This document shows, piece after piece, positions 43,626 through 54,447 of a stretch of DNA of 64,000 nt. Every line of letters starts with the position of its first letter. Position 1 is the stretch's first letter. The notes beneath the pieces were generated by a model. The model was not told the DNA's origin, did not search any database, and saw only the letters and a program-made list of their open reading frames with translations. Origin of the DNA: Thiosulfatihalobacter marinus. GTDB lineage: Bacteria; Pseudomonadota; Alphaproteobacteria; Rhodobacterales; Rhodobacteraceae. Both the position numbers and the translations under genes were made by a program. Location: positions 1 to 64,000 of the forward strand of contig NZ_JAECRZ010000013.1 of NCBI RefSeq assembly GCF_016019955.1. The letters are read 5' to 3'.

Positions 43626-44341
43626 TCCGCTGGGCGGCGGTTCTGGCCGGGGCGCTGGCGGGCACGCAAGCGTCCCCTGCCGCCGACTGCCGCCTTGCGC
43701 TTGTTTTGGCCATGGATGTGTCCTCTTCCGTGGATGCCGGCGAAGACGCCCTGCAACGGGCCGGGCTGGCCCGCGCGTTGCTGGCGCCCGAGGTGGCGGC
43801 AGCCTTTCTTCACCCGCCACAACCGGTCGCGCTGGCCGTGTTCGAATGGAGCGGGCGCGACAACCAGAAACTGCTTCTGGACTGGACGTTGATCCGGGAG
43901 CGCGCGGATCTGGAGCAGGCGTCCCGCGCGCTGGCCGGCTCCACCCGCAGCACCGATCAGTTTCCCACTGCGTTGGGCCATGCGGTGGGCTACGCCGCCA
44001 TCCTGCTGCAATCCGCGCCGCCCTGTATCGCACAGACGATCGACGTAAGCGGCGACGGGCGCAACAACGAGGGCTTTACCCCCCGTCAGGCCTATGCTCA
44101 TTTCCCCTTTGACGGCGTCACCGTGAATGGCCTTGCCATTGAAACCGCCGGGAATTCCGGCGCCTCTGAAACATTTGGAGATGCGGTTATGGCCGAATAT
44201 TACCGCGAGCACCTGTTGCTTGGCCCGAACGCCTTTGTTCAAGAGGCCGGGGGGTTTGCCGATTTCGAACGCGCGATGCGGCGCAAATTGCTGCGCGAAC
44301 TGGGGGGCGCAGCCCTTTCCCGAATGGAACAGCGCCCATGA
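43622..44341 (+). CDS. DUF1194 secreted vWA-like protein, first
   Basis: A 239-residue protein with a signal peptide and a von Willebrand A-like fold. LAMDVSSSVDAGEDAL is the MIDAS-like DxSxS loop, followed by FEWSGRDNQ and the second acidic loop IDVSGDGRNNEGF. DUF1194 proteins are common in rhodobacters and of unknown function. It uses a GTG start at 43622 that overlaps the glyoxalase stop. A paralog follows with an ATGA overlap. Confidence 0.85.
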   Translation: MIRWAAVLAGALAGTQASPAADCRLALVLAMDVSSSVDAGEDALQRAGLARALLAPEVAAAFLHPPQPVALAVFEWSGRDNQKLLLDWTLIRERADLEQASRALAGSTRSTDQFPTALGHAVGYAAILLQSAPPCIAQTIDVSGDGRNNEGFTPRQAYAHFPFDGVTVNGLAIETAGNSGASETFGDAVMAEYYREHLLLGPNAFVQEAGGFADFERAMRRKLLRELGGAALSRMEQRP

Positions 44342-45108
44342 TCCGCGCCCTGATCACCGGTCTGGCGATGCTGACCGCCGCGCCCGCAGCGGCGCAATGC
44401 CGTCAGGCGCTGGCGTTGGGGCTGGACGTGTCGGGATCGGTGGACAGGACCGAATACCGGTTGCAGCTGGACGGGCTGGCCGGGGCGCTGCGCCATCCCG
44501 AAGTGGTCGAGGCGCTGCTCTCCCTGCCCGACCACCCGGTGCATGTCGCCATTTACGAATGGAGCGGGCCAGGCGATCAGCGCCTTCTGATCCCGTGGCG
44601 CGCGATTACGGATCGGGCCACGCTGGACGGCATTGCCGCCACGCTCATGACAGCACAGCGGATCTACATGGATCCGTCCACCGCGCTTGGCACCGCCAAA
44701 CGGTTCGGACAAGCCCTGCTCGAACAGAAACCCGCCTGCTGGCGACGCACTCTGGATCTGTCGGGCGACGGCACATCCAACACCGGCCCGTTGCCGCGCG
44801 ACGTGCGGCTGGGCGGCACCATCACGGTCAATGCGCTTGTGATCGGATCGGACGACGCGCCGGCGGGCGACGCGCGCCAGACCGACATTGCCGCGCTCTC
44901 CAGCTATTTTCGGGCCTGGGTGATCGAGGGGCCGAATGCGTTTGTTGAAACCGCGCTGGGGTTTGCCGATTACGAACGCGCCATGGTGCGCAAGCTCAAA
45001 CGAGAGTTACAGGGCCTGTCGCTTGCGACAAGCCCTGCTCCCCCCACGATCCGTACCGGGGATGCTAAACCTGCGCCATACCCACGGATCGCAGCGCGCA
45101 GTCAGTAA
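44338..45108 (+). CDS. DUF1194 secreted vWA-like protein, second
   Basis: A 256-residue paralog: signal peptide (residues 1-19), MIDAS loop LGLDVSGSVDRTEY, YEWSGPGDQ and LDLSGDGTSNTGP. Differences in the loops suggest a separate ligand. The C-terminal 25 residues are Pro/Arg-rich and unstructured. Translationally coupled to the first copy; its end overlaps the 3' end of the convergent MarR-family gene by 7 bp. Confidence 0.85.
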   Translation: MIRALITGLAMLTAAPAAAQCRQALALGLDVSGSVDRTEYRLQLDGLAGALRHPEVVEALLSLPDHPVHVAIYEWSGPGDQRLLIPWRAITDRATLDGIAATLMTAQRIYMDPSTALGTAKRFGQALLEQKPACWRRTLDLSGDGTSNTGPLPRDVRLGGTITVNALVIGSDDAPAGDARQTDIAALSSYFRAWVIEGPNAFVETALGFADYERAMVRKLKRELQGLSLATSPAPPTIRTGDAKPAPYPRIAARSQ

Positions 45109-45599
45109 ATATATCTAATCTGGTCGGTCCAGTAGCGCTCCACCCGGCGCAGGGCGTGGGTAATGGCCTCGATCCCCTCGGGGCCCAGCACGCCCTTGGA
45201 TTTCAGCCCATCGGCATGCCGCCCGAACAGCGTAGCGACCACATCGCGGATATGCCGCCCCTTTTCCGTCAGCCGCACCCGGACCGAACGCCGGTCAATC
45301 TCGCAGCGCTGATGGTGCATATAGCCCATCTCGACCAGCTTCTTCAGGTTGTAGCTGACATTGCTGCCCTGATAGTAGCCGCGCGATTTCAGCTCGCCCG
45401 CCGTGACCTCGTTATCTCCGATATTGAACAGCAAGAGCGCCTGAACTGCGTTGATCTCCAGAACCCCCACACGTTCAAATTCATCCTTGATCACATCCAG
45501 CAGCAGACGGTGCAACCGTTCCACCAGGGCCAGGGAATCCAGATAGCCCGCCATAAAGCCCTGATCCGGACTTCCTCCCATGGATGTGTGAAAGCTCAT
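45102..45599 (-). CDS. MarR-family transcriptional regulator (LdtR-like)
   Basis: A 165-residue winged-helix regulator. The recognition region is ELKSRGYYQGSNVSYNLKKLVEMGY, with the wing DRRSVRVRLTEKG, and long N- and C-terminal helices for dimerisation. It resembles LdtR-like regulators of alphaproteobacteria that control cell-wall and stress genes. ATG at 45599 with GGAG six bases upstream was preferred over one two codons earlier. Confidence 0.85.
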   Translation of the reverse strand: MSFHTSMGGSPDQGFMAGYLDSLALVERLHRLLLDVIKDEFERVGVLEINAVQALLLFNIGDNEVTAGELKSRGYYQGSNVSYNLKKLVEMGYMHHQRCEIDRRSVRVRLTEKGRHIRDVVATLFGRHADGLKSKGVLGPEGIEAITHALRRVERYWTDQIRYIY

Positions 45600-45689
45600 C
45601 TTCATCTCCGACAACTTGCGCGTTGTCTGGAAACTGACCCATAAAGCCAAACAACCGGTTAAGTGAAACAAAGACCGGTAAAATGCGAA

Positions 45690-45953
45690 CTATTCGGCGC
45701 CGCTGATCGCCGTGGAAATATCCCGGATCAGACCATGAAACCGGTCCGGCGCGGGCTGCTGGCCCGTGACCCATTGATACAGATCCTGGTCGTTTTCGTG
45801 CAACAGTGCATCATACAGGTCCAGCGCGGCGTCATCCATCGTCGCCAGATTGTCGTCCGCGTAACGCTCCAGGATGATGTCCATTTCCTTGATGCCACGC
45901 CGCATCGACCGCATCTTCATGCGCCTGAGCCGGTTTTCTCGCGTCTCATTCAT
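45690..45953 (-). CDS. sdhE: succinate dehydrogenase assembly factor SdhE
   Basis: An 87-residue FAD assembly factor (SdhAF2/SdhE). The RGIKEMDIIL motif contains the RGxxE needed for SdhA flavinylation, followed by YDALLHENDQDLYQWVTG. Small, soluble and helical. Its start overlaps the end of the XRE-family gene by 8 bp, an arrangement that ties expression to that gene. Confidence 0.92.
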   Translation of the reverse strand: MNETRENRLRRMKMRSMRRGIKEMDIILERYADDNLATMDDAALDLYDALLHENDQDLYQWVTGQQPAPDRFHGLIRDISTAISGAE

Positions 45954-46362
45954 CTTCGATCAGCCTCTTGCGCAATGCCTTCTCGATCCGGCCCAGCCGA
46001 TCCAGATCGGCCTTCATCCGGCCCCGGATATCGCGGATGTCGCCCAGCAGCGCCACCAGCCCCGGATCATCCGCGCCGCTGTCCTCGCCCGGCGCGTCCA
46101 CGCCGTCGCCCTCGCCCATCAACAGCCAGCCCACAGATACGTTCAAAAGCCCCGCCATCATCTGCAAGCGGTTGGCGCGGGGCTCCGAAATATCCCCTTC
46201 CCAATCGGCGATGGTGATTTTCTTCACCCCCAGCCGACGGGCAAACTCGGCCCGCTTCAGCCCCGCGGCCTCTCGCGCGGCGGCCAGCCGGTCGCCGAAC
46301 GTGGCGACATCCTCACCATACCATTCGTCCGAACTGTGCTCGGTGTCTTGGTCCTGCGGCAT
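45946..46362 (-). CDS. XRE-family helix-turn-helix protein
   Basis: A 138-residue regulator. The HTH (about residues 18-72) reads TFGDRLAAAREAAGLKRAEFARRLGVKKITIADWEGDISEPR. The C-terminal half is acidic and ends in a coiled helix (DLDRLGRIEKALRKRLIED). The DNA-binding fold is clear; the target is unknown. ATG at 46362 is taken; an earlier start would add a basic lead. Overlaps sdhE. Confidence 0.85.
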   Translation of the reverse strand: MPQDQDTEHSSDEWYGEDVATFGDRLAAAREAAGLKRAEFARRLGVKKITIADWEGDISEPRANRLQMMAGLLNVSVGWLLMGEGDGVDAPGEDSGADDPGLVALLGDIRDIRGRMKADLDRLGRIEKALRKRLIEDE

Positions 46363-46390
46363 TCCTTGTCCTCTCTGCGATCGCGCTTGA

Positions 46391-47650
<1,260 letters not shown>

Positions 47651-47672
47651 GCCAGAGGCACAAGGGCAAATC

Positions 47673-48080
47673 ATGAGCGGCGATCTTCCCGATTTCTATT
47701 TCCGCGTCCGTGAAAACGGCGCGGCGGTGTTCCGCGTGGATACCGAAAACCGTCAGCGCCGGATCGAGATGGACCAGATCGCCGTGGTCAATATCCGCAA
47801 TGGCGAGGTCAAGCCCCATGGCGACCGTCCGTTGTCCGACCAGGAGGTGGATACCATCCGCACCTGGATGGCAGATCGCCGCGCCCTGTTGGCCCGGCGC
47901 GACATGGACGACATCCACCGCGCCATCGACCACCTGAACCTGACCACCCAATGGGCCCAGGCCAAGGCGACAGAGGCTCAACTGGAAGAAATCACCGACG
48001 CGCTGCTGCTGGCCATGCACGATCTGCGCTCGGTGCTGGTGCGCAAAAAGGCCGACCGGCTGCTCAAGGGTGGCACCTAA
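47673..48080 (+). CDS. conserved hypothetical protein (Rhodobacterales)
   Basis: A 135-residue soluble protein I cannot assign. The first half is beta-rich (FYFRVRENGAAVFRVDTENRQRRIEMDQIAVVNIRNGE). The second is helical (a long amphipathic stretch ending ADRLLKGG). No signal or membrane segment. Located 22 bp downstream of aatA on the same strand, so probably co-transcribed. The next 110 bp contain no gene. Confidence 0.7.
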   Translation: MSGDLPDFYFRVRENGAAVFRVDTENRQRRIEMDQIAVVNIRNGEVKPHGDRPLSDQEVDTIRTWMADRRALLARRDMDDIHRAIDHLNLTTQWAQAKATEAQLEEITDALLLAMHDLRSVLVRKKADRLLKGGT

Positions 48081-48190
48081 AGCGTTCGCCCAACAGCCTG
48101 ACCACTGGATTTTGGCGGCGCGTGCGAAACGCTGATGTCTTGCGCGGCGCCGCGGATCGCGTTTCCCGGCGGCTCACTTTCCGGACAGGA

Positions 48191-49318
48191 TCAATCTTCG
48201 CCCTGCGCGTCGGCACGGCTCATCCCGGCCACATCCATCGCCAGCGTTGCCGCCATAAGTCCGTCCAGATCGCCGTCCAGAACGCCCTTGGTGTCGCTGG
48301 TCTCGAAACTGGTGCGCAGGTCCTTGACCATCTGGTAGGGCTGCAAAACGTAAGAGCGGATCTGGTTGCCCCAACCCGCATCGCCCTTGTTTTCATGCGC
48401 CTCGTTGATGGCTGCGTTGCGGCGGTCCAGCTCCATCTGGTACAGCCGCGATTTCAGCGCCTTCATGGCGATGTCGCGGTTCTGGTGCTGGGACTTTTCC
48501 GAACTGGTCACGACGATCCCCGTGGGATTGTGGGTGATCCGCACCGCCGAATCGGTCGTGTTCACGTGCTGCCCGCCCGCGCCGGAACTGCGATAGGTGT
48601 CGATACGGATATCCGCCGGGTTCACCTCGATCTCGATATTGTCGTCCACCACCGGATAAACCCAGACCGAACAGAATGACGTGTGCCGCTTGGCGGCGGA
48701 ATCAAACGGGCTGATCCGCACCAGCCGGTGCACGCCGCTTTCCGATTTCAACCAGCCATAGGCATTGTGCCCGGAAATCTTGTAGGTGGCCGATTTGATG
48801 CCCGCCTCGTCGCCTGCGCTTTCGGATTGCAGTTCAACCTTGTAGCCCTTCTTCTCGGCCCAGCGCACATACATGCGCGCCAGCATCGACGCCCAGTCAC
48901 AGCTTTCCGTGCCCCCGGCCCCGGCATTGATTTCAAGAAACGTGTCGTTGCTATCCGCCTCGCCATCCAGCAACGCCTCAAGTTCCTTTTCCGCAGCCTT
49001 CACGGCCAGCGCCTTCAATGCCTCCTCGGCCTCGCGGACAACCTCGTCATCCTCTTCCATCTCGCCCAGTTCGATCAGTTCGACATTGTCGCTCAGATCG
49101 GTCTCGATGGATGTCACCACGTCGATCGCATCCACCAGCGTCTGGCGTTCGCGCATCAGCTTTTGCGCGCCCTCGGGATCGTTCCAAAGATCGGGATCCT
49201 CGACCCGCGCGTTGAACTCCTCCAGCCGGTAGGCGGCGGTTTCCCAATCCAGCCGCCGACGCAGCAGGGTCAGGGATTTCTCAATCTCCGCAACGGTGTT
49301 CTGGGCTTCGGCGCGCAT
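48191..49318 (-). CDS. prfB: peptide chain release factor 2
   Basis: A 375-residue RF2 recognising UGA and UAA. The catalytic GGQ is at about residues 248-250 ([18 protein letters not shown]) and the stop-codon SPF tripeptide is in RISPFDSAA. The gene is one uninterrupted frame with no internal stop near codon 25, so the programmed +1 frameshift that regulates RF2 in many bacteria is absent. ATG at 49318. Confidence 0.97.
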   Translation of the reverse strand: MRAEAQNTVAEIEKSLTLLRRRLDWETAAYRLEEFNARVEDPDLWNDPEGAQKLMRERQTLVDAIDVVTSIETDLSDNVELIELGEMEEDDEVVREAEEALKALAVKAAEKELEALLDGEADSNDTFLEINAGAGGTESCDWASMLARMYVRWAEKKGYKVELQSESAGDEAGIKSATYKISGHNAYGWLKSESGVHRLVRISPFDSAAKRHTSFCSVWVYPVVDDNIEIEVNPADIRIDTYRSSGAGGQHVNTTDSAVRITHNPTGIVVTSSEKSQHQNRDIAMKALKSRLYQMELDRRNAAINEAHENKGDAGWGNQIRSYVLQPYQMVKDLRTSFETSDTKGVLDGDLDGLMAATLAMDVAGMSRADAQGED

Positions 49319-49525
49319 CGGGTCTGCCTTTTGTCTGTTCAGAAACGGGTGATAGCTCAGGCGCCCGGAATGGGCAAGACGCCGGGCGCACGGGCCTTCG
49401 GCGCCATTCCGCGCTTGCCATCCGGCATTGTTCTTCAGACCCAGTTTCACAGGGTGTTTTCCCGACAACTCCCCCCTTTGCCACACCGCCCCAGGCACCA
49501 CCCTGCCCCTTGCCGCCCCGGCCCC

Positions 49526-52081
49526 CTAATACAACCCACCCGAACTCACAGATCCGAAATTGGCCTTGGGGCCGACCACGGCTTTCTTGCCGGTCGAGGT
49601 TGTCACCTCGCGCCCGCCATACCGCTCAACTTCTTCCACAAGCGGCAGGTTTGACCCCATGGCAAAGCCACCGTCATACATGATGCCGAATACCGGTTCT
49701 TCGCCATCGCGGAAATACTCGGCCACCACGGTCGGGCCGCTGGCGTCATCATCCAAGCGCGCACCTGTGTACCGGTCGATCTTGATGAAACGGCCACCGG
49801 GGGGAACGCGGAACTTGCCGCCGCCATATTCCTCGATCGCCTCCTTCATGAACTCCTGGAACACAGGTCCGCAGGTGTTGCCGCCAAACGTCCCCTCACC
49901 CAGCGAGCGCGGCTGATCGTAGCCGATATAGCAGCCCGCCACGAGGCTGGAGGTGAATCCCACGAACCAAACGTCCTTGGCGTCGTTGGTCGTCCCGGTC
50001 TTGCCCGCCACCGGCACTGGCAGATCGATCTGCCGCGATGCGGTGCCGCGCGTGACCACGCCCTGCATCATCGAGGTCAGCTGATAGGCGGTGATCGGTT
50101 CCATCACCCGTTCCCGGTTGGTGACGATGCGCGGCCCGCGATCCTCGGGAATGCCCGGTTCGCCGCAATCGACACAGTCACGCTGATCGTGGCGATAGAT
50201 CGTTCGCCCATAGCGGTCCTGCACCCGGTCCACCAGCGTCGGCTCGACCCGCTCACCGCCATTGGCAAACATCGCATAGGCCGCGACCATCTGGTAAAGC
50301 GTGGTCTCTTCGGAACCCAGCGCATTGGCCAGGAACTGGCCCATCTCATCATAAACCCCAAAGCGTTCGGCATAGTCCGCCACGGTGTCCATGCCGATTT
50401 CCTGCGCCAGACGGATGGTCATCAGGTTCCGGCTCATCTCGATCCCGGTCCGCATCGGTGTGGGCCCGTAAAACTTGTTGCTTGAATTGCGCGGGCGCCA
50501 GATACCCTGAGGCGTGTTCACTTCGATCGGCGCGTCAATGACAATGGTGGCCGGGCTGTAGCCGCTGTTCAGCGCCGCGGCATACACAAATGGCTTGAAC
50601 GACGATCCCGGCTGGCGCTTGGCCTGGGTTGCCCGGTTGAATACCGAATCCTGATACGAGAACCCGCCCTGCATGGCGATCACACGGCCATTGTTCACAT
50701 CCATCGCCATAAAGCCGCCCTGCACCTCGGGCACCTGCCTCAGGGACCAGCGCACAAAGGCGCCGTCGTCGTCCCGGGTGATGGCGCGTACCAGAACCAC
50801 GTCGCCCTTCTCCACCAGATCGCCAGCCACCTTTGCCTTGCGCGCCAATTGCCCGCCTTCCAGTTGCTTGCGCGCCCAGGTGACATCACCGGCCGGAATC
50901 CAATGCCCTTCGTCACTCTCACCAACGCCTTCGATACCGACACGTGCATCCTTGGCGCCAACCTCCAGCACAACCGCCGGATACCACTGACCGTCCAGGT
51001 CCACGTCACGCGGCAGCTCAAAATCCGCCAGCGCATCGCGCCAGACGGTTTCATCGCTCAACGTTTCCGGGTCCAGCTTCAGCCCCGTTCCGCGCCAAAC
51101 CCCTCGAGACCGGTCGTATTTCTCCAGCGCCCGGCGCAGCGCGCGCGCCGCAACCTGCTGCATGTCCGGGTCCACCGTGGCACGCACCGTCATCCCGCCC
51201 GTAAAGAACTCCTGTTCGCCAAAGTCCTGACTGAGCTGGCGGCGGATTTCATCGGAGAAATAATCGCGCGGCGGCAGCGTCGACTTGTAGCTTTCGAAAT
51301 CGCCGTTCTGAACCGAGCGCAAGGGCTTTTCCCGCTCGCTCTCATAGACCGCCTGCGTGATATACCCGTTCTCGTACATCTCGCGCAGCACGAAATTGCG
51401 GCGGTCCAATACCCGTTCCTTGTTGCGCACCGGATGGAATTTGCCCGGGGCCTTGGGCATCGACGCCAGCGTTGCGGCTTCATGCGGTTCAAGCTGGCTC
51501 AGGTTCTTGTCAAAATAGGTCTGCGCGGCGGCGGCCACACCATAGGAATTCTGTCCCAGGAAGATCTCGTTCAGATAAAGCTCCAGGATCTGATCCTTGC
51601 TCAACGATTCCTCGACCCGCGTGGCCAGGATGATCTCCTTGATCTTGCGTTCGATCTTGCGATCGCCGGACAACAGGAAATTCTTCATCACCTGCTGCGT
51701 GATGGTCGACGCACCACGCACGGTCTGCCCGCGTGTGCGCACCGCCTCCACGGCGGCGGCGGCGATACCGCGTGCGTCATAGCCCGCGTGCAGGTAGAAA
51801 TTCTTGTCCTCGGCCGAAATGAAGGCCTGTTTCACGATCTCCGGGATTTCGTCCGCGGGCACGAACAGGCGGCGTTCCTTGGCGAATTCATCCATGATCC
51901 GGCCCTCTGCCGAATAGATCTTGGAAATCGTGGGCGGCTTGTACTGTGCCAGGCTTTCATGGCTGGGCAATTCCTGCCCGTAAATCCAGAATACCGCGCC
52001 AATCGAAAGCGCGATCACGGCCACGGCCATGGTCAGAAGCGTAAACAGCGCCCCAAAGAAAGAAAGAATGAATCGCAGCAC
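49526..52081 (-). CDS. mrcA: penicillin-binding protein 1A (bifunctional murein synthase)
   Basis: An 851-residue class A PBP. An N-terminal membrane anchor (residues 5-33) is followed by the glycosyltransferase domain with EDKNFYLHAG (Glu91), GASTITQQVMKN and KIKEI. An OB-like insert then precedes the transpeptidase with SxxK in GSSFKPF (Ser493, Lys496), SRN (MSRNLMTIR) and KTG (AGKTGTTND, Lys694). It polymerises and cross-links peptidoglycan. Placed in a minus-strand run with the amidase gene, both acting on the wall. Confidence 0.97.
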   Translation of the reverse strand: MLRFILSFFGALFTLLTMAVAVIALSIGAVFWIYGQELPSHESLAQYKPPTISKIYSAEGRIMDEFAKERRLFVPADEIPEIVKQAFISAEDKNFYLHAGYDARGIAAAAVEAVRTRGQTVRGASTITQQVMKNFLLSGDRKIERKIKEIILATRVEESLSKDQILELYLNEIFLGQNSYGVAAAAQTYFDKNLSQLEPHEAATLASMPKAPGKFHPVRNKERVLDRRNFVLREMYENGYITQAVYESEREKPLRSVQNGDFESYKSTLPPRDYFSDEIRRQLSQDFGEQEFFTGGMTVRATVDPDMQQVAARALRRALEKYDRSRGVWRGTGLKLDPETLSDETVWRDALADFELPRDVDLDGQWYPAVVLEVGAKDARVGIEGVGESDEGHWIPAGDVTWARKQLEGGQLARKAKVAGDLVEKGDVVLVRAITRDDDGAFVRWSLRQVPEVQGGFMAMDVNNGRVIAMQGGFSYQDSVFNRATQAKRQPGSSFKPFVYAAALNSGYSPATIVIDAPIEVNTPQGIWRPRNSSNKFYGPTPMRTGIEMSRNLMTIRLAQEIGMDTVADYAERFGVYDEMGQFLANALGSEETTLYQMVAAYAMFANGGERVEPTLVDRVQDRYGRTIYRHDQRDCVDCGEPGIPEDRGPRIVTNRERVMEPITAYQLTSMMQGVVTRGTASRQIDLPVPVAGKTGTTNDAKDVWFVGFTSSLVAGCYIGYDQPRSLGEGTFGGNTCGPVFQEFMKEAIEEYGGGKFRVPPGGRFIKIDRYTGARLDDDASGPTVVAEYFRDGEEPVFGIMYDGGFAMGSNLPLVEEVERYGGREVTTSTGKKAVVGPKANFGSVSSGGLY

Positions 52082-52222
52082 GCGTCGTGCCCCCTACGCC
52101 CGTATCTCAGACCCCCTCTATATATACACCGACAGGCAGGGTCAAAACACGATGCGCCGCCCGTTTGGCGCCTTTTCGCCAAGCATCAGGGCCTTGCGAA
52201 CCCGATGGAATCACGTCCTGGG

Positions 52223-52696
52223 TCAGGCCGGCGGATGGGTCGCAAACACGCGCACGCGCGACCCCGGTCCGAAAAGCAGCACGTCAAACCCCTCACCGTC
52301 GCTCGGCGGTCCCATACCCGGCGACCCTTCCGGCATTCCCGGCACCGCCAGTCCCAGCGCGGTTGGCCGATCCCGCAAAAGCCGCTGGATATCCGCCACA
52401 GGCACATGTCCCTCGATCAGATAGCCCTCAACCCGCGACGTATGGCAGGCCACCAGATGTTCGGGCACGCCGCTGACCGACTTGAACCGCGCCAGCGTGT
52501 CCCAATCCACCTCCTGAACCGCCACATCAAACCCGGCCTGCCGCATGATGTCGCCCCACGCCCCGCAGCAGTCACAGCCCGGATCCTTGAACATTTCGAT
52601 CAGGGTACGCCGCCCTGCCAGCGACGGCACAGCACGCAAGGCCAGGCTTGCCGCCAGCCCTGCCGCCACCCCACGGCGTGTAATCAAACCAGACAT
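52223..52696 (-). CDS. DUF411 metal-binding-like exported protein
   Basis: A 157-residue DUF411 protein. A Tat-like leader (TRRGVAAGLAAS, ending SLAG) is followed by MFKDPGCDCCGAWGDIM, where the CxxC-type cysteines match the DUF411 copper-associated motif. VVAC and the HLVACHTSRVEGYLIEGHVPV stretch are also conserved. DUF411 proteins are linked to copper or other metal resistance; here no efflux pump is adjacent. Confidence 0.82.
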   Translation of the reverse strand: MSGLITRRGVAAGLAASLALRAVPSLAGRRTLIEMFKDPGCDCCGAWGDIMRQAGFDVAVQEVDWDTLARFKSVSGVPEHLVACHTSRVEGYLIEGHVPVADIQRLLRDRPTALGLAVPGMPEGSPGMGPPSDGEGFDVLLFGPGSRVRVFATHPPA

Positions 52697-52779
52697 GCCA
52701 CCCTCTCACCGGATACCACTCTCGCAAGGATAGCCGATCATCTTTCGCAGCGGAATGACTTCGCTCAAGCAGACGGCGC

Positions 52780-54012
52780 CTATTGACGGACAAGCCCCCT
52801 GACGGCCTTGTCCGCGATTGTCCAGGCCAGGAGCCCGTCGCGAATGCCGGCCGCCATGGCCGCGCGCCATCCCGGATCCTCCAGGTTGGACAGATCCCGG
52901 CTGGAGGACATGAACCCCAGTTCGATCAGGATCGACGGCACGTCCGCGGCCTTGAGCACGGAAAAGGCGGCCTCGCGATGCGGTTTGTTGTTCAGCGCAC
53001 CGGTTGCCCCGCGCAGCGCGGCCACGATCTCGTCCGCCAGCCGCTCGGTGCGCGGCTGCGTCTCCAGCCGCGCCAGATCCAAAAGCACATCCGTGACCTC
53101 GTCATCGGCCCCCGACAGATCGACCCCGGACAGGATATCCGCCCGGTCATGCCGTTCGGCCAGCGTGGCCGAGGCCGCGTCGCTGGCTTCATCCGACAGG
53201 GTATAGACCGTGGCGCCATTGGCATTGCCTTCGCTCAGCGCATCGGCATGCAGCGAAATGAACACATCCGCCTGCGCCTGGTGCGCCCTGGCCACACGGC
53301 CCTCCAGCGATACGAACTCGTCTGCATCGCGCGTCAGCACCACCTCGAATCCCCCCGCCCGGCGCAACGTGTCGCGCACCTCGCGCGCAAAGCTCAGCAT
53401 CAGGTCCTTTTCCCGGTACCCGCCCCGTTCGGCGCCCGGATCGATCCCGCCATGGCCCGGATCGATCACCACGATCGTCGGGGCCCAATCGGGCCGTGCC
53501 GCGCGCGGCGTGGCCACCGGCGCCGGTTCCGGCAAATCCCAGCGCGGGTCGCGCGGCGCCCCGGCCCGGGCCGCGAACTCCGTCACCCCGACCGGCTTCA
53601 AAACCAGCGTCAACACCGCCTTGCCGCTGGCCTCGTCCACGCTCAGCCCGGCCTCGTCGGGCAAAAGCGGCGCGTCCAGGTCAAGCACCATCCGGCTCCA
53701 GCCCGGCCGATACTGGCCAAACCGCATTCCGCCGATCCCTTCCGCGCTTCCAAAATCCTCGGCCAATAGATCCGCCCAGTCGATCTCGCGGAAATCCAGC
53801 ACCAGGCGGCGCGGCGCATCCAGATGAAACATCCGCCACGGCACCCCCTGGCTGAGCGCCAGTTCCAGCACCACCGCGCCGCGCCACCCGGCCGAAAATC
53901 CGCTCTTGTCCTTGTCCACACGCGCCAGCGCGGAAAAATCCTGCGCTGCCACCGCCGTGGCCAGCGGCACGGCACAGACCATGGCCACCAGAAATCTGAA
54001 AAACCTGCTCAT
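52780..54012 (-). CDS. amiC: N-acetylmuramoyl-L-alanine amidase (AmiC-like, AMIN domain)
   Basis: A 410-residue periplasmic amidase. A signal peptide is followed by an N-terminal AMIN-like domain (about residues 25-150) and the Amidase_3 catalytic domain. Zinc ligands are His in VIDPGHGGIDPGAERGG, Glu in REKDLML, His in SLHADALSEG and the catalytic Glu in ILIELGFMSS. It cleaves septal peptidoglycan and works with EnvC/NlpD-like activators. Confidence 0.93.
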   Translation of the reverse strand: MSRFFRFLVAMVCAVPLATAVAAQDFSALARVDKDKSGFSAGWRGAVVLELALSQGVPWRMFHLDAPRRLVLDFREIDWADLLAEDFGSAEGIGGMRFGQYRPGWSRMVLDLDAPLLPDEAGLSVDEASGKAVLTLVLKPVGVTEFAARAGAPRDPRWDLPEPAPVATPRAARPDWAPTIVVIDPGHGGIDPGAERGGYREKDLMLSFAREVRDTLRRAGGFEVVLTRDADEFVSLEGRVARAHQAQADVFISLHADALSEGNANGATVYTLSDEASDAASATLAERHDRADILSGVDLSGADDEVTDVLLDLARLETQPRTERLADEIVAALRGATGALNNKPHREAAFSVLKAADVPSILIELGFMSSSRDLSNLEDPGWRAAMAAGIRDGLLAWTIADKAVRGLVRQ

Positions 54013-54081
54013 AGCCCCTTCCCGGGTTGCTTTCGGGAATCTTACACCGGACCTTTGGTTCAGGCCAGCGTCAGCACCTGC

Positions 54082-54435
54082 CTAAAGCGGTAATAGAGCC
54101 GCCGCCACCCGCCGCCCTTCCGAGACCAGCACGTTATACGTCCGGCAGGCCTGGGGCGAGGCCATCGGCTCCACTCCGATCCCCGCCTCTTCCAGCGCAG
54201 AGCGAAACACCGCCGGAACCGGCGCCATGGCCTGCCCGGTGCCGAACAGGACAACGTCAATCTTGTCCCTCATCGCCAGTACCGTTTCCACCGCGTCCAC
54301 CCCGGCCCAGCTTTGCGCGCCCTCCGCGTGGATCAGCGCCGCGCCCTCGATCACCTGCCCGCCAATGCGAAAGAATCCCGGCCCATAGCTCTGAATTGGC
54401 TGGGCCTGGCTGAACGTCATCTCGGTCAATTGCAT
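54082..54435 (-). CDS. Mth938-like domain protein
   Basis: A 117-residue protein of the Mth938 domain family (DUF498). SYGPGFFRIGGQVIEGA and VVLFGTGQAMAPVPAVFRSALEEAGIGVEPM, with the late TYNVLVSEGRRV, are the family landmarks; the fold resembles the NDUFAF3 complex I assembly factor. It sits just after TauE and SecF and 69 bp upstream of the amidase gene in this minus-strand block. Confidence 0.87.
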   Translation of the reverse strand: MQLTEMTFSQAQPIQSYGPGFFRIGGQVIEGAALIHAEGAQSWAGVDAVETVLAMRDKIDVVLFGTGQAMAPVPAVFRSALEEAGIGVEPMASPQACRTYNVLVSEGRRVAAALLPL

Positions 54436-54447
54436 GGAAAGTCTCCT

